NCBI GenBank assembly: GCA_002696685.1
Contig: NZSI01000026.1
Location: 81,472 to 87,869 of the forward strand
From: Chloroflexota bacterium
GTDB lineage: Bacteria; Chloroflexota; Dehalococcoidia; SAR202; UBA826
DNA: 6,398 nt
Direction of reading: 5' to 3'
Shown: one piece after another, positions 5,153 through 6,398 of the stretch
Layout: each line of letters opens with the position of its first letter
Numbering within the stretch: the stretch's first letter is position 1
The notes under the pieces: generated by a model
What the model was told of the DNA's origin: nothing
The model's input: the letters and a program-made list of their open reading frames with translations, nothing else
Databases searched by the model: none
Translations under genes and position numbers: made by a program

Positions 5153-6398
5153 TTATGCGTCATCATCATAAAAAGGGCGTTGATGAATCATTGCCAGGAA
5201 ATCGTCCTCAGATAATACTGGTATGCCTATTCGAGCGGCGTCTGATAGTTTAGAGCCTGCTTCTTCACCTGCGACTAGGTAGTTTGTACGGCTTGACACG
5301 GACCCGCTTACATTTCCGCCCAATTCTTTGATTCGATCTTGAATTTCAGAACGGCTGAACTGTTTTAGTCGCCCGGTTACGCAAAATCTGATATCACGTA
5401 AAACCTGGACCTGCGGCTCTGACGAACCTATGTCGCTGTTCTCATTCATGTTAATTCCAGCTAGTCTCAACTTGTGTATCAGTAATATATTAGATGTGGA
5501 TTGGAAGTAATTTGTGATGCTTTCAGCAATTTTTGGGCCTATGTCAGGGATATCTGTGAAGGATTCCAAAGAGGCTTTCATAATCTCATCTATAGTTCCA
5601 AATCGGTTGGCAATGTTCTCGGCTACCTCAGTTCCTACGTGTGATATGCCTAGTGCCACCAGAAGTCGTGACAGGGGTCTCTCTTTGCTGGCAGCGATAG
5701 CTTCTATTACGTTGGACGTACTCTTTTCGCCCATTCTCTCTAGGCTTACGAGCTCTTTCCTTCTTAAAGTATATATATCTGCCACGTCTGATATTAGTCC
5801 GCTTTGAATAAGCGAGCTGCCTAGTTTCCCACCCACTCCGTCAACGTCCATTGCAGATTTGCTAACGAAATGCTCTACCAACCTAACCAACTGTGCAGGA
5901 CAGGAATTATTCGTGCAATAAACTGCAGATTCATCAGGTTTCCTTGTTGTCGGGGATTTGCAGCTAGGACACTCTCGAGGCATCAAAAATTTTTGTTCAG
6001 TTCCATTCCGATGGGTTTTTTGACTACTAACTACCTGAGGTATTACTTCTCCAGCTCTTTCCACCACCACACGATCCCCAATTCTGAGGTCTTTTGAATT
6101 TATATAATCTTCATTGTGTAGTGTTGCCTGTTTTACTGTCACGCCCCCTACAATAACTGGTTCAAGTATGGCATATGGGTTAATTGTTCCGGTTCGTCCT
6201 ACATTTACATGGATGTCTAAAAGTTTGGTTATAGATTGGGCCGACGGGAACTTGTATGCAATAGCCCATCTAGGTTCTCTTCCTACTGTACCTACATGCT
6301 GTTGATAGTCAAAGCTGTCTATCTTTACTACAACTCCGTCACAGTCGTAGTCTATTGAGTTTCTGTCCTGTAACCATTTTTTATGAAAGCCAATTGCA
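5153..6398 (-). CDS. ligA: NAD-dependent DNA ligase LigA, C-terminal ~414 residues (5' end beyond right edge)
   Basis: LigA seals nicks in duplex DNA during replication and repair, using NAD+. The frame is open to the right edge. About 265 N-terminal residues are outside the window by comparison with E. coli LigA, including the NAD-binding Ia domain and the catalytic KxDG lysine. In local numbering from the edge, DGVVVKID at 20-27 and PRWAIAYKFP near 48-57 are the late nucleotidyltransferase motifs. The OB-fold follows (GRTGTINPYAILEPV, then TVKQATLHNEDY). A C4 zinc finger has cysteines at 143, 146, 161 and 166. Helix-hairpin-helix repeats run from AMDVDGVGGKLG through PDIGPKIAESI. A C-terminal BRCT domain begins near IRFCVTGRLKQFSR, and the protein ends in a short acidic tail (DDDA). 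GTG 6142 is not a real start: conserved ligase sequence continues upstream of it without a break. The visible part looks intact and functional. Confidence 0.97.
   Translation of the reverse strand, partial: AIGFHKKWLQDRNSIDYDCDGVVVKIDSFDYQQHVGTVGREPRWAIAYKFPSAQSITKLLDIHVNVGRTGTINPYAILEPVIVGGVTVKQATLHNEDYINSKDLRIGDRVVVERAGEVIPQVVSSQKTHRNGTEQKFLMPRECPSCKSPTTRKPDESAVYCTNNSCPAQLVRLVEHFVSKSAMDVDGVGGKLGSSLIQSGLISDVADIYTLRRKELVSLERMGEKSTSNVIEAIAASKERPLSRLLVALGISHVGTEVAENIANRFGTIDEIMKASLESFTDIPDIGPKIAESITNYFQSTSNILLIHKLRLAGINMNENSDIGSSEPQVQVLRDIRFCVTGRLKQFSRSEIQDRIKELGGNVSGSVSSRTNYLVAGEEAGSKLSDAARIGIPVLSEDDFLAMIHQRPFYDDDA

Noticed and set aside
6140..6142. GTG as the start of ligA
   Set aside because: Conserved ligase motifs (DGVVVKID, WAIAYKFP, the OB-fold) continue upstream in the same frame to the window edge.

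Overview
The window reads as ordinary chromosomal DNA from a bacterium of moderate, slightly AT-leaning base composition. It holds six protein genes in three blocks. Coenzyme F420 biosynthesis genes (cofD, cofC) sit next to a luciferase-like (LLM) flavin/F420 oxidoreductase, together with bacterial-type recF and NAD-dependent DNA ligase. This suits an F420-using bacterial lineage. A Chloroflexota relative such as marine SAR202 is my best guess, but that rests on gene content alone and Actinobacteria-like lineages are not excluded.

Left block, minus strand (2393 down to 1): recF, then a Sir2-family NAD-dependent deacylase, then an unknown membrane protein cut by the left edge. The sirtuin stop and the membrane-protein start overlap as TAATG, so those two are almost certainly translated from one message. 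recF lies 73 bp upstream of the sirtuin and may belong to the same unit. The full-length recF frame has no ATG, GTG or TTG at its expected start. The codon that aligns with the family's initiator Met is ATA, with a well-spaced GGAGA ribosome binding site.

Middle: a 196-bp divergent intergenic region (2394-2589) separates recF from the F420 block and must carry both promoters and both ribosome binding sites.

Right-of-centre block, plus strand (2590-5145): cofD (TTG start, strong ribosome binding site), cofC and an LLM oxidoreductase, with gaps of 3 and 6 bp, form a tight operon. CofC makes the activated GDP-linked phospho-acid, CofD transfers it to Fo to build the F420 core, and the LLM enzyme is a plausible user of the cofactor. 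Fo synthase and the F420 glutamate ligase are not in the window.

Right edge, minus strand (6398 to 5153): the C-terminal ~414 residues of LigA. It converges on the LLM gene with only 7 bp between the stop codons. I see no RNA gene, insertion sequence, CRISPR array or clear terminator. Nothing here amounts to a wholly new system. The most unusual points are the apparent AUA start of recF, the compact cofD-cofC-LLM cassette, and the sirtuin/membrane-protein pair behind recF.
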